Below, piece after piece: positions 34,191 to 42,507 of a DNA stretch of 64,000 nucleotides (within the stretch, counting starts at the first letter, position 1; each line of letters starts with the position of its first letter). A model generated the notes under the pieces. The model saw only the letters and a program-made list of their open reading frames with translations. It was not told the origin of the DNA and searched no databases. Source of the stretch: Opitutaceae bacterium (GTDB lineage: Bacteria; Verrucomicrobiota; Verrucomicrobiia; Opitutales; Opitutaceae); assembly GCA_019455245.1 (NCBI GenBank), contig JACFMR010000018.1, positions 1-64,000 of the forward strand. The letters are read 5' to 3'. The translations under genes and the position numbers were made by a program.

Positions 34191-36656
34191 ATGATCCGAA
34201 ATCCCTTCCGCAAACCGCCCGTTATTGCCTTGATCGCCGTTCTGATCGTATGCGCGCTGGCGCCTTGGTTCAGAAATCATGGCTATTTGCGCGATCTCTA
34301 TGACTACGGGCTCGTCATTGCGGCCAACGGGCACCTCAACCGCGGCGAACTGCCCTACGTGGATTTCACCACGCCGATTCAGGCGGGATTTCTGGGGCTC
34401 AACTGGCTGGTCGAACGGGCCGGCGGTGGTACGTATGACGCGCTGACGCGCGGCGCGGCCGCTCTGATCGTGCTGTCGGCGCTGGTGTTGCCCCTGATGC
34501 TGGCGCGGCGATTTCCGCCAGGGTTGGCCGTATTGCTGGGTGGGGCAGTGACGGTAACCTCGGCCAGCCAGCACACGATTTTGTGGCACAATGCGCTGGG
34601 GGTATTTTGTCTGGCGGTGGTGACTTGGGCGGCGGCGGTGGCGCCGGTGTGGCGGCGTGCCACCTGGGGTTGGCATGCGTTGCTTGTAGCCGGCCTGATG
34701 TTGGGCGGGCTCAACAAACTCAATTTTCACCTGGTGGCCTTGGTGACGGCGCTGGCCTGGGCCGCCTGGGCGGCGATCAATGGTCGGGCGCGATGGCGTG
34801 AAGCCGGATTGACCATGGCCGGTTGCCTGGCCGCCGGTCTGGTCCTGCCATTGCTGATTGAGTGTGCGTGGACCGGAGCCAGTCCGGCGCTCTGGTGGCA
34901 CAATGTGGTGGCGTTGCCGTCGGAACAGCGACTGGGCATCGCGACCATGGTCTTTTCGGCCGATTTTCTCTGGCGCCCGATTCACGACTACTACGGTTGG
35001 ATCTGGCTGCAGCCGGTGGGATTGACGGGCATTGTTGCCACCCTGCTGACCGCGGCGGCGGTTTGGAAGGGTGGCAGTTACAGGGGGTGGAGGCGTGGTT
35101 TGGCAGTGCTGGGAGCAGTGGCGGCCGGGGCGGCGGGCGCGGCGTTGATCGCGACCAATTTTGAAATCGTGTACCTCGGCTTGGGGGCGTGGCTGGTGCT
35201 GCTGGTCAGTGTATGGCTGGGCACAGGTGCGAGCGGTTCGGGGCGGCGGTGGCTCTGGGTCGGAATGGGGTTGCCGGCGCTCGTCATAGGTCTGCCGGCG
35301 TGGGACTCGGCCTGGCAGGGACAGCGCTCGCAATTCGGTTACGATGACGCCCCCCGCGCGAACTACCGAACATTGGCGGAGATTGGGGATGACTACGGCT
35401 ATTATGGCGCGCTGAAGATGCCCTATGGTTACGTTTACAGTCTAGGGCGCTTGATGTGGAACCTGCCCGACCCTGACCCGGCCGGCCGTCGGCCGGTGTT
35501 TTGGGGCGTGGGGCTGGAGTGGCTGGAGCGTTTTATTCCGGCGCGACGGGAGCCGGGGCAGGCCTTGTGGATTCATTGGGGGACGAGCTACAACCAGACG
35601 GACATCGACAAGCTGGCCCTGAAATTCGAGGGGCAGAAGGATTATGCGTGGGCCTACAACACGGTGGCGCGCGACAATTGGCCCTGGCCGATCAACGACG
35701 TTCTGGACCTTAATTATCGCCGGGAGATCATTGGCACAGTGCTGGTCGGACGCCGGCCGATCAATCACGACGAGGTCGAACTGACGGATGCGTTGGCCAC
35801 GATTCAGGGGCTGGGCGGGAACGTATCCGGACGGGCATTTCTGCAGGATCGTGATCCATTCACGTTCATACGCGGTTACGACGGCAACATCCTCTATGGA
35901 TCGGCACGCCAGAACGCGCAGGTGAAGCTGCAGGCGCCGGTTTACCGGTTGCGCGGGGTGGCGGTGATCAACCGGATGGACAAAAGCGATCCCGAACCCT
36001 TGTCGATGATGGCGAGGGTCACGGTGCATGGCTCGATCCCCGAACAGGTCCTGTGGCAACGGGACCTGTTCCTGGCGGCGGGTGAAAACACCGCCCGGGT
36101 GCCGTTTGAGGTCGATGCGGGCGGCCGGCAAATTCTGTTCTGGATTATCCAGCATGATCGCTCGCAGGCCGGGCGTGCGTTTGCCGGCTACCGGGAGCTT
36201 GAAATCCTGCATGCGGGGGAAACGGAGGGTGCACCGGTCCTGCATGACACCATGCTGCCGGTGACGGTGACCGGTGAGGCGGCGGCGGACAGCCTGCTCG
36301 GACAGGTGGTGTGGCGGCCGGAGCAGATTGTCGTACGAGGTGGGCGGTTGACGCCGGACGGAGTTGAACTGCCGGCGGGTGGCGAGGTTTGGTTTCATTC
36401 CGCCAACATGTCCGGTGAAGTGCGCGGGTGGGTTGAAAGCGCGCCCGGCTCGGGGGCGTCGCGAACAGTGCGCACGCTCTGGTGCAAAGGAGGCCGGGTG
36501 CAACCACTGCAAGCCGGCGGGGTTGCGCTTGGTCGCAACCTCGACTTTCACCTGTGGACCGGCGAGTTGGGCGGTTGGTTCGGTATCGTCGTGGAACCGG
36601 GCCAGTCCGACGCCTGGGTCCGGGTGCGGATCGAAAGTGCGGCGATCAGCCAGTAA
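34191..36656 (+). CDS. polytopic GT-C-like protein with class II C-terminal modules (paralog 2 of 3)
   Basis: An 821-residue membrane protein paralogous to those at 27008 and 59940. The first loop has RDLYDYGLVIAANG and PYVDFTTPIQAG; LGGLNKLNFHLVAL near residue 185 corresponds to GGINKLN in the other two. Helices end near residue 370. The soluble part includes a middle segment with QFGYDDAPRANY, a beta-rich module near 580-680 (RDLFLAAGENTARVPF) and a final module near 700-821 (DGVELPAGGEVWF, LGGWFGIVVEPG). The ATG at 34191 follows the preceding gene by 32 nt, so they are probably co-transcribed. It converges with the giant glycosyltransferase gene at 36676, with only 19 nt between stops. Confidence 0.72.
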   Translation: MIRNPFRKPPVIALIAVLIVCALAPWFRNHGYLRDLYDYGLVIAANGHLNRGELPYVDFTTPIQAGFLGLNWLVERAGGGTYDALTRGAAALIVLSALVLPLMLARRFPPGLAVLLGGAVTVTSASQHTILWHNALGVFCLAVVTWAAAVAPVWRRATWGWHALLVAGLMLGGLNKLNFHLVALVTALAWAAWAAINGRARWREAGLTMAGCLAAGLVLPLLIECAWTGASPALWWHNVVALPSEQRLGIATMVFSADFLWRPIHDYYGWIWLQPVGLTGIVATLLTAAAVWKGGSYRGWRRGLAVLGAVAAGAAGAALIATNFEIVYLGLGAWLVLLVSVWLGTGASGSGRRWLWVGMGLPALVIGLPAWDSAWQGQRSQFGYDDAPRANYRTLAEIGDDYGYYGALKMPYGYVYSLGRLMWNLPDPDPAGRRPVFWGVGLEWLERFIPARREPGQALWIHWGTSYNQTDIDKLALKFEGQKDYAWAYNTVARDNWPWPINDVLDLNYRREIIGTVLVGRRPINHDEVELTDALATIQGLGGNVSGRAFLQDRDPFTFIRGYDGNILYGSARQNAQVKLQAPVYRLRGVAVINRMDKSDPEPLSMMARVTVHGSIPEQVLWQRDLFLAAGENTARVPFEVDAGGRQILFWIIQHDRSQAGRAFAGYRELEILHAGETEGAPVLHDTMLPVTVTGEAAADSLLGQVVWRPEQIVVRGGRLTPDGVELPAGGEVWFHSANMSGEVRGWVESAPGSGASRTVRTLWCKGGRVQPLQAGGVALGRNLDFHLWTGELGGWFGIVVEPGQSDAWVRVRIESAAISQ

Positions 36657-36675
36657 TCCGGCGGAACCGACGCGA

Positions 36676-39600
36676 TCAGTGGGCCTCGGGGGCCGGGTGA
36701 TTGAGCCAGGCCTCCTTGGCGAGGGCGACGTGAAAGGGCAAAACCTTGCGGTGATCGTAGGAGCGCAACGCTTTGGAGTAGGCGGTGGGCGTGAGGGATT
36801 TGCCGCTGCGTTCTTTGGCGATGCAGGTCCACATCATCCGCGAGAGCCCGAGGTGATCGCCGGGTTTCACCACATACCCGTGCTGGCGCTGGCCGATCAT
36901 TTCGGCGATGCCGTGCACATCGGTGGTCACGATCGGGGTGCGGAAAGCCATCGCTTCCATCACCACGCGGGGGAATGATTCCTCGTAGCTCGTGCAGACG
37001 AACTGATCGGCCGCGACGAATATATCGAAGACGTCGCGGGTTTCGGGGATGAGGGTGACATTGGGCAGCGCGAGGCGGGCGAGGTCGCGTTTGAGCAGGT
37101 CGAGGTAGATGCCGGGCCGGGCGCCGACCATCACAAACCGGAAATTGCCCCGGTGGTTCTGCCGGTTGAAATGCTCGATGGCGCGCAGGAACACGTGCTG
37201 GCCCTTGCGCTCGCAGACGGTGCCGATGTTGGCGATGATCGTCTCGTCATCGGCGAAGCCATGCTTGCGCCGCATGGCGGCCCGGTCGTGGCGGGCTCGG
37301 AAGGCCTCGATGTCGTCGAGGTTGATCCAACTGGGCACGATGCGGAAATTGCCGTTGACGTTGTGATCCTCGTAATAGGCGCGGGTGGCCTGGCAAAGAA
37401 ACAGCGCGAAGGTCGTGTGATGAAAGGCCTCGGCGGCGAGGTGATGCAGGCCGAGGTCCAGCCGGCGCTCGAAAAAGCGGAACAGCGATGAGCTTTCGTG
37501 GATGTAGAACAGCGAGGGCTTGTCGGCGAGGCGGGCGAGATGCACACCCCAGAAACTGACCAGCGTGTTGCAGACCACGAGGTCGAGCTTGTCCCAGTCG
37601 ATGCGCGTGCGGATGTCACCGAGGTGGGCGAAGAACGCTTCCTCGTCGGCGGCCGCGTAGAGCGGTTCGCTGTCCACGATCGTGACACTGGCGCCGAGCT
37701 GCGCGAAGGCGTCGCGCAACGGACCGTCCTGTGAGGCCAGGACTTCGATGGCACACCCGGCTTCGCGCACCATCCACGTGGCATATTCGAGCAGGAACAG
37801 CGGGGCGCCCTCAAGGTTGAGGTTGTGGGTCAGCAGCAGCAGCCGCAGAGAACCGACCCGGCCGGTGCGCGCGGGCGAATTCGGCGCACAGACCAGCCGG
37901 TTGTCTGCGAGCTGCAGATGCGGGCTGACGTATGGATCCCGATACGCTGGGTAGCGGCGGGCAAAGGCGATGTGTTCGGCATCATCAAAGGTGACGCCGC
38001 GCGTGGCGCTGCCCCAGTGCATCAGCTTGGCCTGCGGTGCATAGATCACGCGCCGGCCGGCCCCGCGGACGCGCAGGCAGTAATCGACATCATTGTAGGC
38101 CACGCCGAAATCCCGTTCGTCGAAGCCACCGAGCTCCGCATAGAGGTCGGTCCGGGTCATCAGACAGGCCCCGGTCACGGCGGAGACCTCGCGCGCGGCG
38201 TCGTGCCAGGCGACGGGCACCTCGTTGGACCGGACCTTGGCGAACGGCGTGTCGGCCAAACCGCCATGCGGGCCGATGATGATGCCGGTGTGATTGAGCG
38301 ATCTGTCGGGATAGACCAGCTTGGCCCCGACCACGCCGACATCGGGCTGCAGGAACCAGGTCGCCATGGCTTCGAGCCAACCGCGCTCCAACGCGTTCAC
38401 GTCGTTGTTGAGATGCAGCACCAGCGGTGTGTCGAGGTGCGGCCGCGCAAGGTTGACGAGATGGGAATAGTTGAACGGCGCGGCGCGATCTTCCGGCCGC
38501 ACCACGACACAGCGCAGGTCGTCCCGTTTTTGAATGTGCTCCAGGTAGCGCACGGCATCCGCATCGCGGGAATGATCGTCCGCGATCACCAGTTGCACGT
38601 GGCGCCAGTCCACCGTTTCGTCGAGCAACTCGATGCACTCCTGCAACAGATGCAGGCGGTCACGTGTGGGAATGACGATGGTGACAGGGAAGCGGGCGAG
38701 AATGCCGGGCTCGGCGCGGAATTGATGATAACGGACCTGACGGTGGTGACCTTCCTCCGGCAGGAACGGCGCCCCCTGCAAGCCGCGCCGGACCGCGGCT
38801 TCGGCGAGGAGTTTGCGGGCTGACTCAACCTCGGGATCCGCCGCCGGCACCGGCCGGGCCGCCGAAGCCCGCCCGTGGTGACAAACCAGCCGCACATGCG
38901 CGATCTCCCGGGGATCAAGCGTCTCGGCGGTGCGCACGATCACGTCGAACCACGGCAGCAGCGGGTGTCCGACGTTGAACAGTGCGGGCCCGGGAATGCG
39001 ATCCCTCCGCAGCACGCAGAGATTTCCCGGGAATAGTCCGGAGTCAACCAACGCCGGGCTCCAATCGGGTTTGAAGTCGGGCCGGCTGCGGTTGCCGGTA
39101 TCGTCCATCAGGTCTTCATCGGTATAGACGAGCGCCGGTTGCGGATCGGTGACCAGCCGGTCGGCCACTTCAGCCAAGGCATCCGGACTGAGCCGGGAGT
39201 GCCCCGGCAGGACGGTCAGGAAATCGCCCGAAGTGTCCGCTGCGGCTCGGTTAAGCGCCGCACAGAAATCATTGAGGTCTGTGGATTCAACCCGGCTGAA
39301 ACGTGGGTCGCCATCGGGCGAGGCGGCTCCGACAAAACAGGCCCGCCAGCGGGGATAAATCTGTGCCCGCAGCGAATGGGCCAGCTCGCGCAATTGGCCC
39401 GTGGAGCAATCGCGGGCATCAATCAGCAGGGCGAATTCCGGTCCGGTTCGTTCCAACTTTTGGGCGATCCCGGCAAGCTGGGAGCGGAGCCGCGGGGTGA
39501 GGTCATGCCGCTGTTGCCAGACCGCATAGGGATCCGGCGTGGTGCGCAGCAAATGGGCGAGCGAGCGCGGCGCGAAACGTCGGTACAGCCGGTGCGCGGT

Positions 39601-40569
39601 GCGACACTGCCGCCAATATTCGGTCAACGATCCCAGCCGAATCTTTTCTTCCCGGCAGGCACGGACAAAGGTGAGGGCGACCTGAACAAAGGTTTCGCGG
39701 CGGTATTCCGGCAGCGGTTTCTCCTCCTGGGTGCAGCCGCGCTGATAAAAGCGCCGGGCGAATACGAGGTGGCGCGTGCCGTCCTCCAGATCGGCGAAGA
39801 TTTTCAGGCAGGCCGGATCGTCGGCCCGCTCGTCGATGTCCACCATGCCGAAATATTGTGAGCGGGCCGCATAAGGATGGCCGGGGAACATCGCGCCGGC
39901 GTCGGCGCGTTCGCGGTCACCGTAATCCATTTCCACCTCGACGAGCGGATGGGTGCTGGCGATGAGACGGCGGATGCGCTGTTCGGTGTGAATGATCCAA
40001 CCCTCGACGGTGACCTTGCCGAACTGCGAACCGCCGGTGAGCAGCGGCCGTTCAAGGGCACCGAAAAACGGCGGGTTCGGCAGCGTGTCGAGCGGCACGA
40101 CGGCAGACTCGCGGGCGAGCCGCCGGGCCGTCGGCATCAGGTCGGCCGTCGGTTCGGCGCGATGCGCCTGCAGGAGCTTGCGCAACTGGTCCGGCACGAT
40201 GCCGGGGATAAGTTTTCCGCCCTGGCGCGGACCGCGGCGGACCTTGATTTTACGGCGCCAGATTTCAACCCAATGTCCGCCGGAATCGAGGAGCTCGATG
40301 CGCAGATCGGTGGCGCCGCCGGGTGGTTTCACCTGCAGCACAAACCCGGCGTGGGGCAGGCCGGTCCGGCCGCGATACTGTTCTTCCTTCTCCGGCCGGG
40401 GCAGGCCGAGCAGACCGAGAAACACGCGGCCGCCGGTCACGGCGCGGATGTCGCTGAACCACGCATCGGTCTTGGCGATGAACCAGCCGGTGATCCACGT
40501 GGGGTCGCCGTTGAAGCGCCACTCGGTCGGCAATTCGATGTCGAAAATGTAGGAGTCGTTCTCGTTCAC
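36676..40569 (-). CDS. giant modular glycosyltransferase: modules A-B, inactive-looking GT2, GT2, GT4
   Basis: A 1297-residue soluble protein. Module A is near residues 10-110 (WITGWFIAK, SDIRAVTGG, LGLPRPE) and module B near 165-290 (VTVEGWIIHTEQRIRRLIAS, DGTRHLVFARRFY). A first GT2-like domain (about 380-600) keeps LVYTDEDLMDD but has lost the catalytic acids seen in its paralog at 55861 (LLDHDD there, VLPGHS here). The second GT2 domain is intact: VTIVIPTRDR near 630, HLNNDV near 720, GGFDE. The GT4 domain starts near 908 (LTHNLNLEGAPLF), with FYIHES, ERKGQH near 1120 and EESFPRVVMEAM near 1195 (E-x7-E intact). The start is the GTG at 40569; the open frame continues upstream but as shadow. 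It is last in its array, 44 nt behind the previous gene. Acts in the cytoplasm. Confidence 0.85.
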   Translation of the reverse strand: MNENDSYIFDIELPTEWRFNGDPTWITGWFIAKTDAWFSDIRAVTGGRVFLGLLGLPRPEKEEQYRGRTGLPHAGFVLQVKPPGGATDLRIELLDSGGHWVEIWRRKIKVRRGPRQGGKLIPGIVPDQLRKLLQAHRAEPTADLMPTARRLARESAVVPLDTLPNPPFFGALERPLLTGGSQFGKVTVEGWIIHTEQRIRRLIASTHPLVEVEMDYGDRERADAGAMFPGHPYAARSQYFGMVDIDERADDPACLKIFADLEDGTRHLVFARRFYQRGCTQEEKPLPEYRRETFVQVALTFVRACREEKIRLGSLTEYWRQCRTAHRLYRRFAPRSLAHLLRTTPDPYAVWQQRHDLTPRLRSQLAGIAQKLERTGPEFALLIDARDCSTGQLRELAHSLRAQIYPRWRACFVGAASPDGDPRFSRVESTDLNDFCAALNRAAADTSGDFLTVLPGHSRLSPDALAEVADRLVTDPQPALVYTDEDLMDDTGNRSRPDFKPDWSPALVDSGLFPGNLCVLRRDRIPGPALFNVGHPLLPWFDVIVRTAETLDPREIAHVRLVCHHGRASAARPVPAADPEVESARKLLAEAAVRRGLQGAPFLPEEGHHRQVRYHQFRAEPGILARFPVTIVIPTRDRLHLLQECIELLDETVDWRHVQLVIADDHSRDADAVRYLEHIQKRDDLRCVVVRPEDRAAPFNYSHLVNLARPHLDTPLVLHLNNDVNALERGWLEAMATWFLQPDVGVVGAKLVYPDRSLNHTGIIIGPHGGLADTPFAKVRSNEVPVAWHDAAREVSAVTGACLMTRTDLYAELGGFDERDFGVAYNDVDYCLRVRGAGRRVIYAPQAKLMHWGSATRGVTFDDAEHIAFARRYPAYRDPYVSPHLQLADNRLVCAPNSPARTGRVGSLRLLLLTHNLNLEGAPLFLLEYATWMVREAGCAIEVLASQDGPLRDAFAQLGASVTIVDSEPLYAAADEEAFFAHLGDIRTRIDWDKLDLVVCNTLVSFWGVHLARLADKPSLFYIHESSSLFRFFERRLDLGLHHLAAEAFHHTTFALFLCQATRAYYEDHNVNGNFRIVPSWINLDDIEAFRARHDRAAMRRKHGFADDETIIANIGTVCERKGQHVFLRAIEHFNRQNHRGNFRFVMVGARPGIYLDLLKRDLARLALPNVTLIPETRDVFDIFVAADQFVCTSYEESFPRVVMEAMAFRTPIVTTDVHGIAEMIGQRQHGYVVKPGDHLGLSRMMWTCIAKERSGKSLTPTAYSKALRSYDHRKVLPFHVALAKEAWLNHPAPEAH

Positions 40570-40613
40570 GCAGCAAATTGCGACGAAGGCAGAGCTGACG
40601 GGGCAGCGCAAGC

Positions 40614-42506
40614 CTAGCCCCGGTGGGCGGCGACCGTGGAGAGGAGGCTGCGCCAACGGGACATCAAGTCAGCGGGAGAATGATGGGTGCGCACCTGTTC
40701 GCGGGCATAGGCGGTCTCGCGCTCGAACAAAGCAGGGTTCCGGTCGATTGCGGAAAGGATGAAGGCCGCGGCCATCGGATTGGCGTTGTCCAACCATGGC
40801 AGGTGACAGGCGGAGAAGATTTCACGCGTGGTGGGCGTTGCCGGGGCGGCGAATGGAATGCCCATGGCCGCGGCATCGAGCAACGGTCGCAGCGGTCCGC
40901 GGCCGCAGAGCGGGCCCAGCACCAAGCCGATGTCGTCCGTCGTCCAATCCTGACGGTGTTGCACGAGCCCCGGATTGGAGCCGTCGTCCAATGCGTGGAG
41001 CCGTTCGTCGAAATCGACCGGGGCCGGACCTTGCACAAACTCCCACCGGGTGAACGTCGCGGGGGCGTTGCGGCGCAGCCAATCGGCGGTGCGCAGCGGA
41101 GCCATGGCGCGGCGCGGCGTCACGGGTCCGGCAAATTCCGGCAGATTTGGTGAATGCCACAACGGGATGATCATCCCGGGCAGGCCGTTCATGCTTTCAC
41201 GTTGGGCGGCGGAGGCGGCGTGGGAGCCATAGCAGACGCCATCGGCCGCACGCCAACCGGCGCGGAGCAACGCTTGCACGGCGGGGCTGGCGGTCGGATC
41301 CGGCCGCACGGGTTCATCTTCGAGGCAGTCGAACAGCACGGGGATGCCTTCTGCGCGGGCGAGGGTGACGGCCCAGCCGCAGACCGGGCTGAACACCGCG
41401 ACCGCGTCGAGATGCCGCCACCAGATTTGGCGGCGCAGCTGCGCGAGGGCTTGTTCGGCCCCGCTGGCATCGGTGGCGGCAAGCAGGCGATCGGGTGACA
41501 CGATGAGCGACTCGGCCTCCGCCTGGGCGAAATCCTGGCGCAACGGCCCGTCCTCGGTGCTCACGATTCTCACGGCCCAAGAGTGGTCAGCCTGTAAACT
41601 GCGGGTCAGATCAAGCGCGCGCAATGCGCTGTCATCCGGTTGCAGGCTGCGCAGCACCATGAGCAGACGGTGGGGCCGGCCGGAGGGATACACCGACAAT
41701 TCGCACTTGGGAATATCGGGCACGGTGACTCCGGGCCGGGTGGAGTTGGCGGCGGCGGGCAACGGGCTGATCCGCCTGGCGAAACAGAGGTGCACGGAAT
41801 GGTCGGGCCTCACCGCATATACGCGCAGACAGGCCGGTGTGGTGAGGTCGGCCGGAAAATCCACCGCCCCGCGCAAACGCGCCCGGCCGGCGCCGGGGTG
41901 GGTGACGCGGGCGGCCAGCGCAGGATCATCAAGGCTGTGCGCGAGGTGGTTGAACACCAGCCCGTCCGTGGTGGCGACGACCCGGTCGAGCGGACCGGTT
42001 TCATCGAGCAGCCAACCGAAAACCGGCGCGCGACCGTGAATCAGGGCGGTCTCCACCGCCGGTTGATCGAGATGCCCGTGAAACGGGTGGTGGGCATCAC
42101 GCACGGTGCAGACCAGGCCGGGCTGCTCTTCCAACCGCCCCTCGACCCGGGGCGGCGGTTCGCCATCGGGCGCCACGATGAGAGGGATTTCCCGCAAGCG
42201 GTGCCAGGCGCCGTCGGCATCCATGGCCTCCAAGGTCAGCCCATGTTCCCCGTCGTTCACGGGCACGCCCAAAATGAATTCGGCGGGCAACCACGGACGA
42301 TCCGGTTGAAAATGCGCCGCGAGATCCGTGCGGGGCAGGCCCAACACACCGAGACAGGTGCGCCCGGCGTGGCGCACGCGGACGTCGATGAAATCATGGC
42401 CGGGTTTGCCCACGATCCACCCGCGCAACCACACGATCGGACCGGCGATCCGCGCCGGCGCGGCGGGCCATTCCAGATTGTGGAAACAGCAATCGGATTC
42501 CTGCAT
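40614..42506 (-). CDS. modular GT4-like protein with degenerate catalytic region
   Basis: A 630-residue protein with the same front modules as its neighbours: module A near residues 10-115 (VWLRGWIVG, IDVRVRHAG, LGLPRTD) and module B near 150-265 (HLDQPAVETALIHGRAPVFG, then ATTDGLVFN and HLCFARRI). The C-terminal part (about 282-630) has the outline of a GT-B fold (LMVLRSLQPDDS, STEDGPLRQDF), but the conserved HES and ERKGQH signatures are absent and the E-x7-E site reads GPLRPLLDAAAMGIP, lacking the first Glu. It may be a non-catalytic partner or a diverged enzyme. ATG at 42506 follows the upstream TGA by 1 nt (TGACATG). Confidence 0.75.
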   Translation of the reverse strand: MQESDCCFHNLEWPAAPARIAGPIVWLRGWIVGKPGHDFIDVRVRHAGRTCLGVLGLPRTDLAAHFQPDRPWLPAEFILGVPVNDGEHGLTLEAMDADGAWHRLREIPLIVAPDGEPPPRVEGRLEEQPGLVCTVRDAHHPFHGHLDQPAVETALIHGRAPVFGWLLDETGPLDRVVATTDGLVFNHLAHSLDDPALAARVTHPGAGRARLRGAVDFPADLTTPACLRVYAVRPDHSVHLCFARRISPLPAAANSTRPGVTVPDIPKCELSVYPSGRPHRLLMVLRSLQPDDSALRALDLTRSLQADHSWAVRIVSTEDGPLRQDFAQAEAESLIVSPDRLLAATDASGAEQALAQLRRQIWWRHLDAVAVFSPVCGWAVTLARAEGIPVLFDCLEDEPVRPDPTASPAVQALLRAGWRAADGVCYGSHAASAAQRESMNGLPGMIIPLWHSPNLPEFAGPVTPRRAMAPLRTADWLRRNAPATFTRWEFVQGPAPVDFDERLHALDDGSNPGLVQHRQDWTTDDIGLVLGPLCGRGPLRPLLDAAAMGIPFAAPATPTTREIFSACHLPWLDNANPMAAAFILSAIDRNPALFERETAYAREQVRTHHSPADLMSRWRSLLSTVAAHRG

Positions 42507-42507
42507 G

